Assembly: GCA_002336805.1 (NCBI GenBank)
Contig: DDEZ01000007.1
Location: 197,489-261,488, forward strand
Length of the DNA stretch: 64,000 nucleotides
Direction of reading: 5' to 3'
DNA from: Bacteroidetes bacterium UBA1941
Lineage (GTDB): Bacteria; Bacteroidota; Bacteroidia; Chitinophagales; LD1
Part shown: piece after piece, positions 24,185 to 32,622 of the stretch
Position numbering within the stretch: the first letter of the stretch is position 1
Layout of the letters: each line of letters begins with the position of its first letter
The notes under the pieces: model-generated
Told to the model about the DNA's origin: nothing
The model's database searches: none
The model's input: the letters and a program-made list of their open reading frames with translations, nothing else
Translations under genes and position numbers: made by a program

Positions 24185-24607
24185 TTAGTCAAAATGAATG
24201 ATCAGGTCGGTCGCGTTCACAGTGGTAGCATAGTGTTTGAGGTTATACTCTGCAGGTCCCTGCGTCACATGGCCCTCGCGGTCAAACATGCTGCCGTGTA
24301 GGGAGCAGGTATAGCCCGTGCCGGTGGCTGTGAGCGGATTGTCAAAGTGGGTACACTTCAGCAGCAGGGCGGAGTAGCTGTTGTCCTTTTCTTTGCGTAT
24401 AGCCACATCATACTCCAGGCCTTTGATAGATGTGATCAACACATCAGACGCACCAAACATAGTGAGCGGTATCGCCGCCTTGTGGTCTTTCACTTCTGTT
24501 TTGTAGATGGGTGTGTGCGAGCATGCCGCCAGCTCTGTGAGCATCCAGCCGGCACCGATACTGATGCAGGCCTTGCATGTCTTTTTTAGAAATTCTTTTC
24601 TTTCCAT
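24185..24607 (-). CDS. Rieske [2Fe-2S] protein, exported
   Basis: 140 residues. The N-terminus (MERKEFLKKTCKACISIGAG) resembles a Tat-type leader but lacks the Arg pair, and ends near LAACSH, so it may be a lipoprotein. The Rieske motifs are CTHF and, 15 residues on, CSLHGSMFD, which supply two Cys and two His ligands. The first motif is CTHFDNP, not the more usual CTHxGC, so the stabilising disulfide cysteines of bc1-type proteins are absent. It probably transfers electrons on the outer face of the inner membrane. It starts three bases after the stop of the porin-like gene and is followed after 18 bases by the monooxygenase gene. Confidence 0.85.
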   Translation of the reverse strand: MERKEFLKKTCKACISIGAGWMLTELAACSHTPIYKTEVKDHKAAIPLTMFGASDVLITSIKGLEYDVAIRKEKDNSYSALLLKCTHFDNPLTATGTGYTCSLHGSMFDREGHVTQGPAEYNLKHYATTVNATDLIIHFD

Positions 24608-24610
24608 GAT

Positions 24611-25831
24611 TTAGAAGCTATATCCTACGCCGAGGTTTAGAAATATGTTATTCTGCTGATAAGGGAGGGCTGCAGGGCTGGGATTGAATACAAGCGCGGG
24701 ATTCTGGGCGCCTGTATGCTGAAACCTTACGTCAGCCTTGATGATCACGTTGCGGATAGGCAGGTAGCTCAGGCCTGTCACTATGTGCTGCTGATCTACT
24801 GTGCCGTCTGTCACTCCATTGGCAGGGATGGCTGCATTCATATTCAGCCGCTCATAGCGCACAAAGGCGATAAGCTGATGGCCGTCGGCCTTTCTAATCT
24901 CCGTGAGTACATCATATCCTACCTCGGCGTAGGCACCATACTCCATAGACGGTGTGTTATTGGCAAAGGCGCGATTGATAGCGGCCGCCTCAGGCATGCT
25001 CACTACTACGCCGAGTACCTTGGCATTGAACCCGCGTATCCTGTATTGTACATCGGCCTCACCCATGATCACCGGCGAGCCAAACATGCCTGATGTCAGC
25101 TGCAGGCTGTCTGCCTGGCGCGGTGCAGCGCCCACCGAGCCGCCATAGTAGCCACTGATCTGCGCACGAAGGCCTCCCTTGTTGATGAGCAGTGCTGCTG
25201 TGACTGCCATGTTATTGAAAGATGCAAAGCGCCCCTCCGCCATACCCTCTCTGATTCCCGTGCCATGCTGGAAGCCGGAGGCATTCAGGCCATTGACCAG
25301 GCCGATAGACCATGACAGTGGAAATCGCTTCATCGATCCATAATAGCCGATACCTATCTCCCGCCAGGTAGATGGGATGATAAAGGTCTCTACCCTGTTT
25401 CTCTCATTACCATTAAAACTGTTTGGCAGGTGGTTTTCATTCAATGTACCTATACGTGGCAGGAAGAGGCCTACCAGAAAGTAGTGATGCGCATTGACAT
25501 CAAATTTCAGATTGGCCTGCTCCAGCGCCAGCTCGCCGCCTCGTGCACCAGTACCATCCACTACAGCATTCTCCACCTCAAGCTCACTAAAGAAGGAGAT
25601 ATTCTTGCTGAACCGGTGGCCCACGAATAGTACAAAGCGCTCCAGATTGGCCTCAGAGTACTTTCTGTTAAAATCGCGCTGATAGAAGATATTGCCATAG
25701 CCACCGATAGTCGTACCTTTCAGAAATGCCTTGAACCCTGACTGAAGCGAGTCCTCCTTAGTGCCTCCACTCTGCTGGGCCAAGAGCCCAGTAGCGGTCA
25801 AAAGGAAACAAAGTGTAAGGAGTCTTTTCAT
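24611..25831 (-). CDS. Outer-membrane porin-like beta-barrel protein
   Basis: 406 residues from ATG 25831 (MKRLLTLCFLLTA), with a signal peptide ending LLAQ. The mature part alternates amphipathic strands with Gly/Asn turns and ends in a terminal aromatic residue (GVGYSF), the mark of outer-membrane barrels. Family resemblance is to Bacteroidota porins of the phosphate-selective O/P-like type, which is a guess. It is the first gene of the porin-Rieske-monooxygenase-small-protein operon, and upstream DNA holds a short palindrome (25876-25892) that could be an operator. A substrate cannot be named. Confidence 0.75.
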   Translation of the reverse strand: MKRLLTLCFLLTATGLLAQQSGGTKEDSLQSGFKAFLKGTTIGGYGNIFYQRDFNRKYSEANLERFVLFVGHRFSKNISFFSELEVENAVVDGTGARGGELALEQANLKFDVNAHHYFLVGLFLPRIGTLNENHLPNSFNGNERNRVETFIIPSTWREIGIGYYGSMKRFPLSWSIGLVNGLNASGFQHGTGIREGMAEGRFASFNNMAVTAALLINKGGLRAQISGYYGGSVGAAPRQADSLQLTSGMFGSPVIMGEADVQYRIRGFNAKVLGVVVSMPEAAAINRAFANNTPSMEYGAYAEVGYDVLTEIRKADGHQLIAFVRYERLNMNAAIPANGVTDGTVDQQHIVTGLSYLPIRNVIIKADVRFQHTGAQNPALVFNPSPAALPYQQNNIFLNLGVGYSF

Positions 25832-25875
25832 GCGCTTATTTGGAATGATTCTAATTAAGCGCAAATAAAATCTTA

Positions 25876-25892
25876 TTTAGATTCAATCCAAA
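25876..25892. promoter_or_regulatory. Candidate operator palindrome upstream of the porin operon
   Basis: TTTAGATT-C-AATCCAAA: seven of eight arm positions are complementary. It lies about 45 bases before the porin start. An iron-responsive Fur-type site is one possibility, given the gene content. Confidence 0.3.
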
Positions 25893-25983
25893 CAAGATGA
25901 AGGAAAATATTTCCTGATTCTTGTCAGTATTGAATTTATAAATACATAACTAAAAGATAACAAAAGGATTAATATCTCCTCTT

Positions 25984-26075
25984 AGTCGAAAAACTTAGGT
26001 CCAATAAATTAGACAAACTTGTCTTTCGGTCATGTCTTATGAGATGATCAACTCCTCATACAGTCGAAAAACTTA
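25984..26075. repeat. 14-base direct repeat pair
   Basis: AGTCGAAAAACTTA occurs identically at 25984-25997 and 26062-26075, 78 bases apart start to start. The flanks differ after the repeat (GGTCC versus CCTCC). Confidence 0.6.
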
Positions 26076-26085
26076 CCTCCGAGGC

Positions 26086-26115
26086 ACGAAAAAGGCGGCT
26101 TGTTGGCCGCCTTTT
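26086..26115 (-). terminator. Intrinsic terminator after the DUF5777 gene
   Basis: Stem AAAAGGCGGC / GCCGCCTTTT with a six-base loop; on the minus strand it ends in a T run. It lies about 30 bases after the stop codon. Confidence 0.88.
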
Positions 26116-26143
26116 AGTATAGAATATCAGTGATTCTTACCCC

Positions 26144-27226
26144 TTAGTTCGGGACTGTCTCCCCCTTCTTTTTCTTAGCTTTAGGAGCCTTGCCAGTCCA
26201 TGGGTTGATATTGCGATCGCCAAACTGGAAGATACGGGAGATGGTAAAGCCCAGACGGAAGCCGCCCTTGGCCCACGTAGCACTGGTGTACGGCAGGTAG
26301 TCATTCTCCATCAGGCCCTGAGTATTGGTCAGGGTGATAGTGAAGACGTGACCGCCTGTCTCGACTTCATACCCCAGATTGAGGCATGGAAAGTAGCCTG
26401 CATTAAAGTGCCCCTTCAGCATAGGGAAGTACTCCCTGTATGTAGCACCAGTGCGGGTGATTGGGAGGAAGTACTCAAACACGATGGCCTGGCGCTTGGT
26501 CATCTTGGCCCTGGCCGAGAGACCAAGGAAGAACATGCCATTCTTGTCTGCGCCCAGGCCCGTATAGGAGCCAGGTCCTACATAGTTTCTCCAGACGAAG
26601 GTAGGAGACAGCTGCACGGAGAGCCAGTCTGTAGCCTTGCAGGCGATCAGTGCCTGCACCACATAGGAGAAGCGGTGCATAGGGGAGCCATAGGTAGTAG
26701 TCACACCTGTAGTGGTATCAGTCAAGCTATACTTCCACTTATTGCCTGTGAAAGGGTCATTCTTCATACCAGACACGGCCGCATTGCCGTACAGGGTGAT
26801 GGTAAATGGGATATGAAAGTCGCTGGTCTGCTTCAGCACACGATATTTGAGGTGCAGGTTGTAGAGCTCCTGCATAGGCCCTGCAGCTTTGGCAAACTCT
26901 GTACCGACAGAGAGGTCCTCTGTGACACCATAGTCGAAAGAGAAAAGCACATCAGAGATGGCATAGAAACCAGCCAATGAATGGCCGGCATTCTTGTCAG
27001 CTATATTGCCAAAGCGGTGCACCACGCGAAAGTCAAGCGCATTCTTCTTGGTCATCTCTATAGACTGGCCGCAGATGACATGCGTACTCTTGAATGTATA
27101 GGCCACATTCGTGTGCTTTGGCGCGCTGGCACTCATGATATCATCCAGCACAGACGCAGTAGAGTCCTGTGCCCTCACAGCAGAAACAGTAAAGAGTAGA
27201 GCCAGGACGAAGTAAAGATTCTTCAT
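26144..27226 (-). CDS. DUF5777 family outer-membrane beta-barrel protein
   Basis: 360 residues. Signal peptide ending AVRAQ. The body shows barrel-like alternation and the family stretch THVICGQSIEMTKKNALDF followed by RVVHRFGNI, which I associate with DUF5777. The C-terminus carries a lysine-rich tail after the last strand (KAPKAKKKKGE). Genes of this family are regularly found downstream of YceI and cytochrome-like lipoproteins in Bacteroidota, as here. It begins 42 bases after the YceI gene and is followed by a terminator, closing the operon. Ligand unknown. Confidence 0.85.
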   Translation of the reverse strand: MKNLYFVLALLFTVSAVRAQDSTASVLDDIMSASAPKHTNVAYTFKSTHVICGQSIEMTKKNALDFRVVHRFGNIADKNAGHSLAGFYAISDVLFSFDYGVTEDLSVGTEFAKAAGPMQELYNLHLKYRVLKQTSDFHIPFTITLYGNAAVSGMKNDPFTGNKWKYSLTDTTTGVTTTYGSPMHRFSYVVQALIACKATDWLSVQLSPTFVWRNYVGPGSYTGLGADKNGMFFLGLSARAKMTKRQAIVFEYFLPITRTGATYREYFPMLKGHFNAGYFPCLNLGYEVETGGHVFTITLTNTQGLMENDYLPYTSATWAKGGFRLGFTISRIFQFGDRNINPWTGKAPKAKKKKGETVPN

Positions 27227-27268
27227 TTATAACTATGTTTTATCGAATAGAAAGAAGTAGGCCGTGGC

Positions 27269-27817
27269 TTACTTCTTTTCAAATTTCTCGTAATTGAAGT
27301 TCACATCTACATTGACACCTTCAGAGATATTGGCACCGAGCAGAGATGGTATTTTGATCTTGTAGTCAGACAGCTTGATAGCAAAAGCGGCAGTAGCATT
27401 GGCGGGTGCGCCATTCTTTACCGTCAGTTTACCTTTCACCTCCTGCTCATGCTTCACGCCGTGTATCTCAAAAGTACCTTTCACAGTCACATCGTACACG
27501 CCGTCTTTGGTGAGGTCTATGCTCTCGGCTATCACACCATTCAGCACTCCATACGGATACTTGTCGCTCTCCAGATAGTTTTCATTAAAGTGCTCTTCCA
27601 TCAGCTTATCCTTAAACTTAAAACTGGTGATCGGTATTTTGGCTACTACGCGTTTACTACCGGTATTGATAGCAGAGCCGGCAGAGTGAGTGGTGGCTTC
27701 TATATTCTCGATAGTCGCTTCTGAGAGAAAGTGCACAGTGCCTTTCTTGTCTACATACTCCTGAGCGGAGAGTGACAGGCATAGTACCAGCGTGAGTGCA
27801 GTGAGGATGCTTTTCAT
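27269..27817 (-). CDS. YceI family periplasmic protein
   Basis: 182 residues from ATG 27817 (MKSILTALTLVLCLSLSAQ), with a cleavable signal peptide. The YceI lipocalin-like barrel is recognised from the FKFKDKLMEEHFNENYLES block and the GTFEIHGVKHEQEVKGKLTV block. YceI proteins bind isoprenoid-like lipids such as polyprenols in a hydrophobic cavity. A 15-residue upstream extension is dismissed because it lacks a signal. The gene stands between the cytochrome-like lipoprotein and the DUF5777 barrel with short gaps, so they are probably co-transcribed. Confidence 0.9.
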   Translation of the reverse strand: MKSILTALTLVLCLSLSAQEYVDKKGTVHFLSEATIENIEATTHSAGSAINTGSKRVVAKIPITSFKFKDKLMEEHFNENYLESDKYPYGVLNGVIAESIDLTKDGVYDVTVKGTFEIHGVKHEQEVKGKLTVKNGAPANATAAFAIKLSDYKIKIPSLLGANISEGVNVDVNFNYEKFEKK

Positions 27818-27873
27818 TTTTATGTTTTTAGTCTGATCTGTCATATCCAAATAGCAGGCCAATCGGCTATAAA

Positions 27874-28251
27874 CTACTTACAATCATTGAGTCCGTCAGC
27901 CTTCCATTGCACAAATATGGCCTTGACAGAGTCGGATAGCGGCAGCTGGCCCTGAGGCATACGTGCGCCGCAGTGAGTGGTGCCGGGTGCCCATATACGA
28001 CAGAGGATATTGTCTATGTCGCCTTTGGACACGACATAGCTGGTCAGATCACTATTGCTGGATCCCGTGGCGTGACAGGCCGTGGTTCCGCATTGATCAT
28101 TTATGATAGGTAGTATATTCTTGGTAAAGTAGACCTTAGTAGAGTCGCATACCCCGGTATTGCCGGTAGCAGATGGAGCTGTATCCTTCGTGCAGGAGTA
28201 CCAGAATGTGGCCATGACCACCAGAGAAAGAACCACCCATATTTTCTTCAT
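27874..28251 (-). CDS. Cytochrome c-like lipoprotein with a C-x4-C-H motif
   Basis: 125 residues. Lipoprotein signal with lipobox YSC (Cys20). The sequence ILPIINDQCGTTACHATG places a single putative heme c site, but with four residues between the cysteines (CGTTACH) instead of two. Later ARMPQGQLPLSDSVKAIFVQW fits the Met-ligand region and last helix of a class I cytochrome c (Met in RMPQG). Two further Cys pairs (ILCRIW, HCGAR) are present. Such C-x4-CH variants are seen in Bacteroidota cytochrome-like lipoproteins; whether heme is attached is uncertain. First gene of the YceI/DUF5777 cluster. Confidence 0.75.
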   Translation of the reverse strand: MKKIWVVLSLVVMATFWYSCTKDTAPSATGNTGVCDSTKVYFTKNILPIINDQCGTTACHATGSSNSDLTSYVVSKGDIDNILCRIWAPGTTHCGARMPQGQLPLSDSVKAIFVQWKADGLNDCK

Positions 28252-28358
28252 TACAACAGATTGTGTTTAGACAGCAAATAACGTGTGAACTTCCCAAAAC
28301 AGGTTCCCTTTTCGGTGAGCTCATTTACAATACTATGGAAATTAGACAATTGAAACTG

Positions 28359-29276
28359 TTAAAGTTTAATTGTCCTGATCACCTTTTCCTTACCTCCAGA
28401 GGTGACTTTTATCAGGTATAGTCCTGCAGCTACATCACTCAGGCCAAAGGATCTTTCAAACGTACCTGCGCTCGAACATCCGCTATAAAGCGCCTTGACT
28501 ACAGTACCGCTGGCAGATACCAGCGTCAGAGACAGGTCCGCACTCTTATCCAGGGTCATACGCAGTGTCAGGCTGTGCGTAAAAGGAAGCGGGTAGGCCG
28601 TGATAGCAGAGATATCTGTGAGGTCAGCTATACCATTAGGCCCGGGTCCGGCAGCTATCGTACTGGTAGCGGCATAGACGGAATCTCCCGGCGTCAGGTC
28701 ATCTCCATCGCCATTTGCCATATTGCAGGTATAGTAGAAAGTGACGGCGCCGGTATGCGGCGTCCTCCACTTAAACGACCAGGCCTTTGTCGTGCCATCT
28801 GCCTGGCGGTGCCCTACATACTGCCTGCCGGTAGTGACACTGGTACCTGACACTGTCTTCTGTGTATTGACCAGTGCAAAGGATCCGGCCATATTATTGG
28901 CAGAGTCCAGCGCTGTGACCTGAAATCCAAATTTAGGCGTGCTGCCATTAGTACCATTCAGCTCTATAGACACCCACTCTACAGAGTCAGGGATATATTG
29001 GGTCGCACCGGACACTACATTGGCCGTGCCTACTAGTCCGGCCGAGTCAGGAGATAGCTTCAGTGTAAACTTAGCCGGGTCTACCCGCGTAGTGCCTGTG
29101 TGGCAGTGATTGCAGGTGGTCTGGCCGGGGTCACCTGCTATGCCGTAGGAGAAAGAGCTGGAGCCAGTAAAAGGAGAAGGCGGCTGTGCACTGTTGGACA
29201 CCAGGCGGGTACTGATGAGCAATACCAGCGCCATGGCTGTAGCCGCTGAGAAAACGATCGTAAAATTTCTGTTCAT
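28359..29276 (-). CDS. Choice-of-anchor V domain protein with CxxCH and T9SS tail
   Basis: 305 residues. An N-terminal hydrophobic segment (about 8-25) serves as signal. The first domain (about 45-210) has GDPGQTTCNHCHTGTTR at its start, carrying a CNHCH heme-binding-like motif, then a Reeler-like beta-sandwich; this is the choice-of-anchor V arrangement. The last 80 residues (ITAYPLPFTHSLTLRM ... GLYLIKVTSGGKEKVIRTIKL) are a T9SS type A sorting domain, so the protein should reach the cell surface. It stands upstream of the cytochrome-like gene with its own short 5' region. If heme is bound, it would be a surface c-type cytochrome. Confidence 0.82.
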   Translation of the reverse strand: MNRNFTIVFSAATAMALVLLISTRLVSNSAQPPSPFTGSSSFSYGIAGDPGQTTCNHCHTGTTRVDPAKFTLKLSPDSAGLVGTANVVSGATQYIPDSVEWVSIELNGTNGSTPKFGFQVTALDSANNMAGSFALVNTQKTVSGTSVTTGRQYVGHRQADGTTKAWSFKWRTPHTGAVTFYYTCNMANGDGDDLTPGDSVYAATSTIAAGPGPNGIADLTDISAITAYPLPFTHSLTLRMTLDKSADLSLTLVSASGTVVKALYSGCSSAGTFERSFGLSDVAAGLYLIKVTSGGKEKVIRTIKL

Positions 29277-29314
29277 TAAAACCGGGATTACCCTCTAAAA
29301 ATAGTGAATTGTCA

Positions 29315-29773
29315 CTACTCCGGTGTTAATATTTGCGCTGTAGCATTGGCGCTATCTACTTTTTCTATCACGCGCTCTATGATACCCTTCTCATCGATCA
29401 CAAATGTAGTGCGGACGATACCCATGTATTCCCTCCCCATGAATTTCTTGAGGTGCCAGACGTCATAGCTGTCTATCACCTTGCGGTCTTCGTCTGCTAT
29501 GAGCGGGAAGGGGAGGTCGTATTTAGTGATAAACTTCTGATGCTTTTTGGCCGGATCCATGCTGACGCCTATCACCTCATAGCCTTTTTTGCGCAGCAGC
29601 GCAAAGTTATCACGGAAGTTGCAGGCCTCTTTGGTGCAGGTGGGTGTATCATCTGCGGGATAGAAATAGAGGATCACCTTTTTGCCTTTATACTGAGCCA
29701 GTGTGATCTTTTCACCATTCTGGTCCAGGGCATTGATAGCAGGGGCTTTGCGGCCCGGTACGAGAGATGTCAT
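29315..29773 (-). CDS. bcp: Thioredoxin-dependent thiol peroxidase (BCP family peroxiredoxin)
   Basis: Reduces hydroperoxides using thioredoxin. 152 residues from ATG 29773 (MTSLVPGRKAPAINALDQNG). The peroxidatic Cys46 and the resolving Cys51 lie in DDTPTCTKEACNFRD, the spacing of the BCP/PrxQ group. The rest of the thioredoxin fold is intact: VILYFYPADDTP, VIGVSMDPAKKHQKF, PFPLIADEDRKV, RTTFVIDEKGII. An in-frame ATG at 29803 would overlap the preceding gene. It follows the M23 peptidase gene on the minus strand. Cytoplasmic. Confidence 0.95.
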   Translation of the reverse strand: MTSLVPGRKAPAINALDQNGEKITLAQYKGKKVILYFYPADDTPTCTKEACNFRDNFALLRKKGYEVIGVSMDPAKKHQKFITKYDLPFPLIADEDRKVIDSYDVWHLKKFMGREYMGIVRTTFVIDEKGIIERVIEKVDSANATAQILTPE

Positions 29774-29799
29774 ATAGTAGTGCGTACTTAAAGTGAGAT

Positions 29800-31521
29800 T
29801 CAATATATAAACCTGGCAGTATACTCTGCCTTATTTCCACGCTCATCCGAAACAGCCAAACGGAAAACATGTTCGCCAGGGGCCAGGTCACGTGGCAGGA
29901 GCATTTTGAGCGTAGCGCTTTTGCCATCCATCTCCATCAGCTGCCACTTGTCATCTATGTACGCCTTGTAGTCATCTAGTCCGGAGAGTGCATCGCCTAT
30001 ACGCATATAGATGGCTTTAGCCGCATGCATGTTTTTACCGGGTGCTATATTGACCGGAGTGATACGTGGTGGTGTAGTATCCAGCATGACATAGTAGCTG
30101 CCTAGCTCGCGGGTACGTGTGGTGAGCATCTTACCGTCCCATTTACCACCTTTGGAGGCTATGCCTCCGCTGGCAGTGCGCCAGATGATGAGGGCCTTTG
30201 ACCTGAGCTCATCCGGTATGTCTGCGGGCCTGATGCTGATATTGAAGTAGCCCAGTAGCTGATCGTGAGAGTCTCCCAGTTTGTATACATCGGATCGTAT
30301 GGCCGGGCCGGAGGGTGGTGAAACAGTAAAATTGACAAACATAGAATCCAGCAGCAATCTGCCCGGGATCGATGCACTGAAGCCATCTCCCTGTATGCTA
30401 TTTTCCTTATCGGGTACCAATACTTTGTTATACGTCAGTGTTCTGGCTTTGAAAACGGTAGCGGCCGCATCGTGCTGTAGCTGTGCGCGGAGGGTAGAGA
30501 GATTGCCATTGTAGTCGCGTACTTCTATCCTGACATCATGTACGCGCCCATCAGAGAGGTCTATCACACCATGGTTGTAGACATGATAGTAGGAGGCCGG
30601 CATAGTGTTATTTACGTCTTGATAGCATTTGTGAAATGACCGGCTACCCTCCTTTAGAAACACAGGATAGTCTACCTGCGCGATCACATAGCGGGTATAG
30701 TCAAAGGAGACCCGGTCTACCCTGTACTCATGTATGATACTATCCCCGTCATATGTCTTGATATCATAGATACCGAGGGTATGCGTGGTGCCCTCCATTT
30801 TATCAAATGTATTGACAGCGAGGGCAACAGAGGTAGCATTTACTTTGATCAGGCCGGCCTTGGGTGTATAGCTGCCGTCTGTCAGTACGAGCGCAGTGCG
30901 CCAGGCCTCAGCGGTATACTTCTTATCACCCATAGGGTAGAGCTTCAGCGCGCCTATAGATGGTTTGACATGATCGCTCATTTTGTATCCGAATAGCAGC
31001 GGATTGATAGGCCGCTCTGACTGGTCCCTGATCTCAAAGTGGACGTGCGGGCCGCCGCTGGCACCTGTATTGCCGCTCAGCGCTACTACTTCCCCCTTTT
31101 TTACATTCAGTTCGTATGGTTTTAGCATGATCTCTACGGCAAATTTTTCCTTGGCATATTGCTCCCTGCGCACTACCGCTGTGATCTTATCGCTAAAACC
31201 CTGCAGGTGACCGTATACAGAGGTGAAGCCATTGGGGTAGGTGATATAGAGCGCATTGCCATAGCCGTAGGGAGACACTCCTATACGCGATACATAGCCA
31301 TCTCCCAGCGCATATACAGGCAGACCCTCCCGCTCTAGTGTCTGCAGGTCCATACCGGTGTGAAAGTGGCCCGCTCGCGGCTCACCGAAACTGCCTGCCA
31401 GCAGGATCGGATTGTCCAGCGGAGTGCGGAAACCCTCGCGTGGATAGACCGGTATCGTATCGCTCTGGGCCATGGCTCCGGAGCCGAATAAGGCGAAAAA
31501 GATATACTGGATGTAGTTCAT
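29800..31521 (-). CDS. M23 family metallopeptidase (LytM domain), exported
   Basis: 573 residues from ATG 31521 (MNYIQYIFFALFGSGAMAQ), with a signal peptide. The zinc-binding LytM motifs are complete: H54-T-G-M-D58, YGHLQGF with His105, and HVHFE with His159 and His161. The catalytic domain is therefore at the N-terminus, followed by about 400 residues of beta-rich sequence ending in Ig-like modules (IRVAVSDERGNKAEY-like end, here LAVSDERGNKAEYTARFIY). This large form is common in Bacteroidota and is expected to cut peptidoglycan cross-bridges during growth or division. An in-frame start at 31548 is also possible. Confidence 0.9.
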   Translation of the reverse strand: MNYIQYIFFALFGSGAMAQSDTIPVYPREGFRTPLDNPILLAGSFGEPRAGHFHTGMDLQTLEREGLPVYALGDGYVSRIGVSPYGYGNALYITYPNGFTSVYGHLQGFSDKITAVVRREQYAKEKFAVEIMLKPYELNVKKGEVVALSGNTGASGGPHVHFEIRDQSERPINPLLFGYKMSDHVKPSIGALKLYPMGDKKYTAEAWRTALVLTDGSYTPKAGLIKVNATSVALAVNTFDKMEGTTHTLGIYDIKTYDGDSIIHEYRVDRVSFDYTRYVIAQVDYPVFLKEGSRSFHKCYQDVNNTMPASYYHVYNHGVIDLSDGRVHDVRIEVRDYNGNLSTLRAQLQHDAAATVFKARTLTYNKVLVPDKENSIQGDGFSASIPGRLLLDSMFVNFTVSPPSGPAIRSDVYKLGDSHDQLLGYFNISIRPADIPDELRSKALIIWRTASGGIASKGGKWDGKMLTTRTRELGSYYVMLDTTPPRITPVNIAPGKNMHAAKAIYMRIGDALSGLDDYKAYIDDKWQLMEMDGKSATLKMLLPRDLAPGEHVFRLAVSDERGNKAEYTARFIY

Positions 31522-31681
31522 GTTATTGAGGTAAATGTACTTAACCATAACGTAGCCGGTACGCTGGTTTGTACACGGTCTGATGTAGATTATTCTAGCG
31601 GGGTTAGAGCTACCTCGCCTGCGTAGGAGAACTGACCAAAGTCACAGTTGGCAAACATTGGCAGCTTCAGGATATTTGCCT

Positions 31682-31689
31682 TATTTTTG
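31682..31689 (+). promoter_or_regulatory. Candidate promoter -7 box of trhO
   Basis: TATTTTTG matches TAnnTTTG; an ATTG lies 21 bases upstream. Predicted 5' leader about 15 bases. Confidence 0.35.
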
Positions 31690-31710
31690 CAGGCTCAGAT
31701 TTTTAGAAGT

Positions 31711-32619
31711 ATGAAGCCATTCAGGACACTTTTGTATTACAAGTATGTGCATATACCGGATGCAGCAGCATTTGCGCAGCAGCATCTGGAGTTTTGCCAG
31801 CGGCTGGGCCTGGTAGGCCGTATCATCGTGGCTGATGAAGGGCTAAACGGCACTGTATCCGGCACTGTCGTGGCCATACAGAAGTATATGGATACAATGA
31901 ATGCCCATCCGCTGCTGAATAACATAGACTTCAAAGTAGATGATGTAGATGAGCCATCCTTTCATGCACTGCATCTCCGATATAAGGATGAAATAGTAAA
32001 TTCCGGTAGCAAGGAGATGGCTATCGACCCTACTGTACGTACCGGCAAGCACCTGGAGCCAAAAGACTTTGCAGAGATGATGCACCGTGAAGATGTAGTG
32101 GTGCTGGATGTGCGGTCTAACTATGAGAGCGGCCTGGGCCGGTTCAAAGGTGCCGTAGCAGCAGATATAGATAACTTCCGGGACTTCCCTGAGTATATCA
32201 AGAACCTGGAGCAGTATAAGGACAAGAAGGTGCTGACATACTGCACCGGCGGCATCAAGTGTGAAAAAGCAAGCGCACTGCTGCTGGAGGCTGGGTTCAA
32301 AGATGTGTACCAGCTGCACGGTGGTATCATCAAGTATGGCAAAGAGATGCAGGGCAAGGACTTTGAAGGCAACTGCTATGTCTTTGACAAGCGCGTCTCT
32401 GTGCCTGTCAATAGTGTGAACCCATCTGTGATCTCTACCTGCAAGATATGTGGTACGCCCTCTACGCACATGATCAACTGTGCCAATGCGGAGTGCAATG
32501 ACCACTTCGTACTCTGCGAGTCATGCGGAGACAAGATGAATGGCTGCTGCTGTGAGGAGTGTATGGCCTCTCCTGCGCTCAGGGTGTATGATGGGACGGG
32601 ATATTACTCTAAGGATTGA
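31711..32619 (+). CDS. trhO: tRNA uridine(34) hydroxylase, rhodanese family (TrhO)
   Basis: 302 residues from ATG 31711 (MKPFRTLLYYKYV). TrhO (formerly YceA) installs 5-hydroxyuridine at the wobble base of tRNAs in an oxygen-dependent reaction. An N-terminal acylphosphatase-like domain contains RLGLVGRIIVADEGLNGTVS; a rhodanese domain follows with the active-site loop YCTGGIKCEKAS (first Cys at about 178). The C-terminus has Cys-rich knuckles (CKICG, NAECNDHFVLCESCG, GCCCEECM) typical of the longer members. The upstream in-frame start at 31648 is less likely because it includes the promoter-like box. Its neighbour on the 3' side is convergent. Confidence 0.93.
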   Translation: MKPFRTLLYYKYVHIPDAAAFAQQHLEFCQRLGLVGRIIVADEGLNGTVSGTVVAIQKYMDTMNAHPLLNNIDFKVDDVDEPSFHALHLRYKDEIVNSGSKEMAIDPTVRTGKHLEPKDFAEMMHREDVVVLDVRSNYESGLGRFKGAVAADIDNFRDFPEYIKNLEQYKDKKVLTYCTGGIKCEKASALLLEAGFKDVYQLHGGIIKYGKEMQGKDFEGNCYVFDKRVSVPVNSVNPSVISTCKICGTPSTHMINCANAECNDHFVLCESCGDKMNGCCCEECMASPALRVYDGTGYYSKD

Positions 32620-32622
32620 TAC

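Larger units (their letters stand above)
25832..26143. other. Promoter-bearing intergenic region with palindromes and a direct repeat
   Basis: 312 bases between the porin-like gene and the DUF5777 gene. It holds a near-palindrome (25876-25892), a 14-base direct repeat AGTCGAAAAACTTA at 25984-25997 and 26062-26075, a perfect inverted repeat AGACAA-AC-TTGTCT at 26011-26024, and the terminator of the DUF5777 operon. No ORF is evident. Confidence 0.5.
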
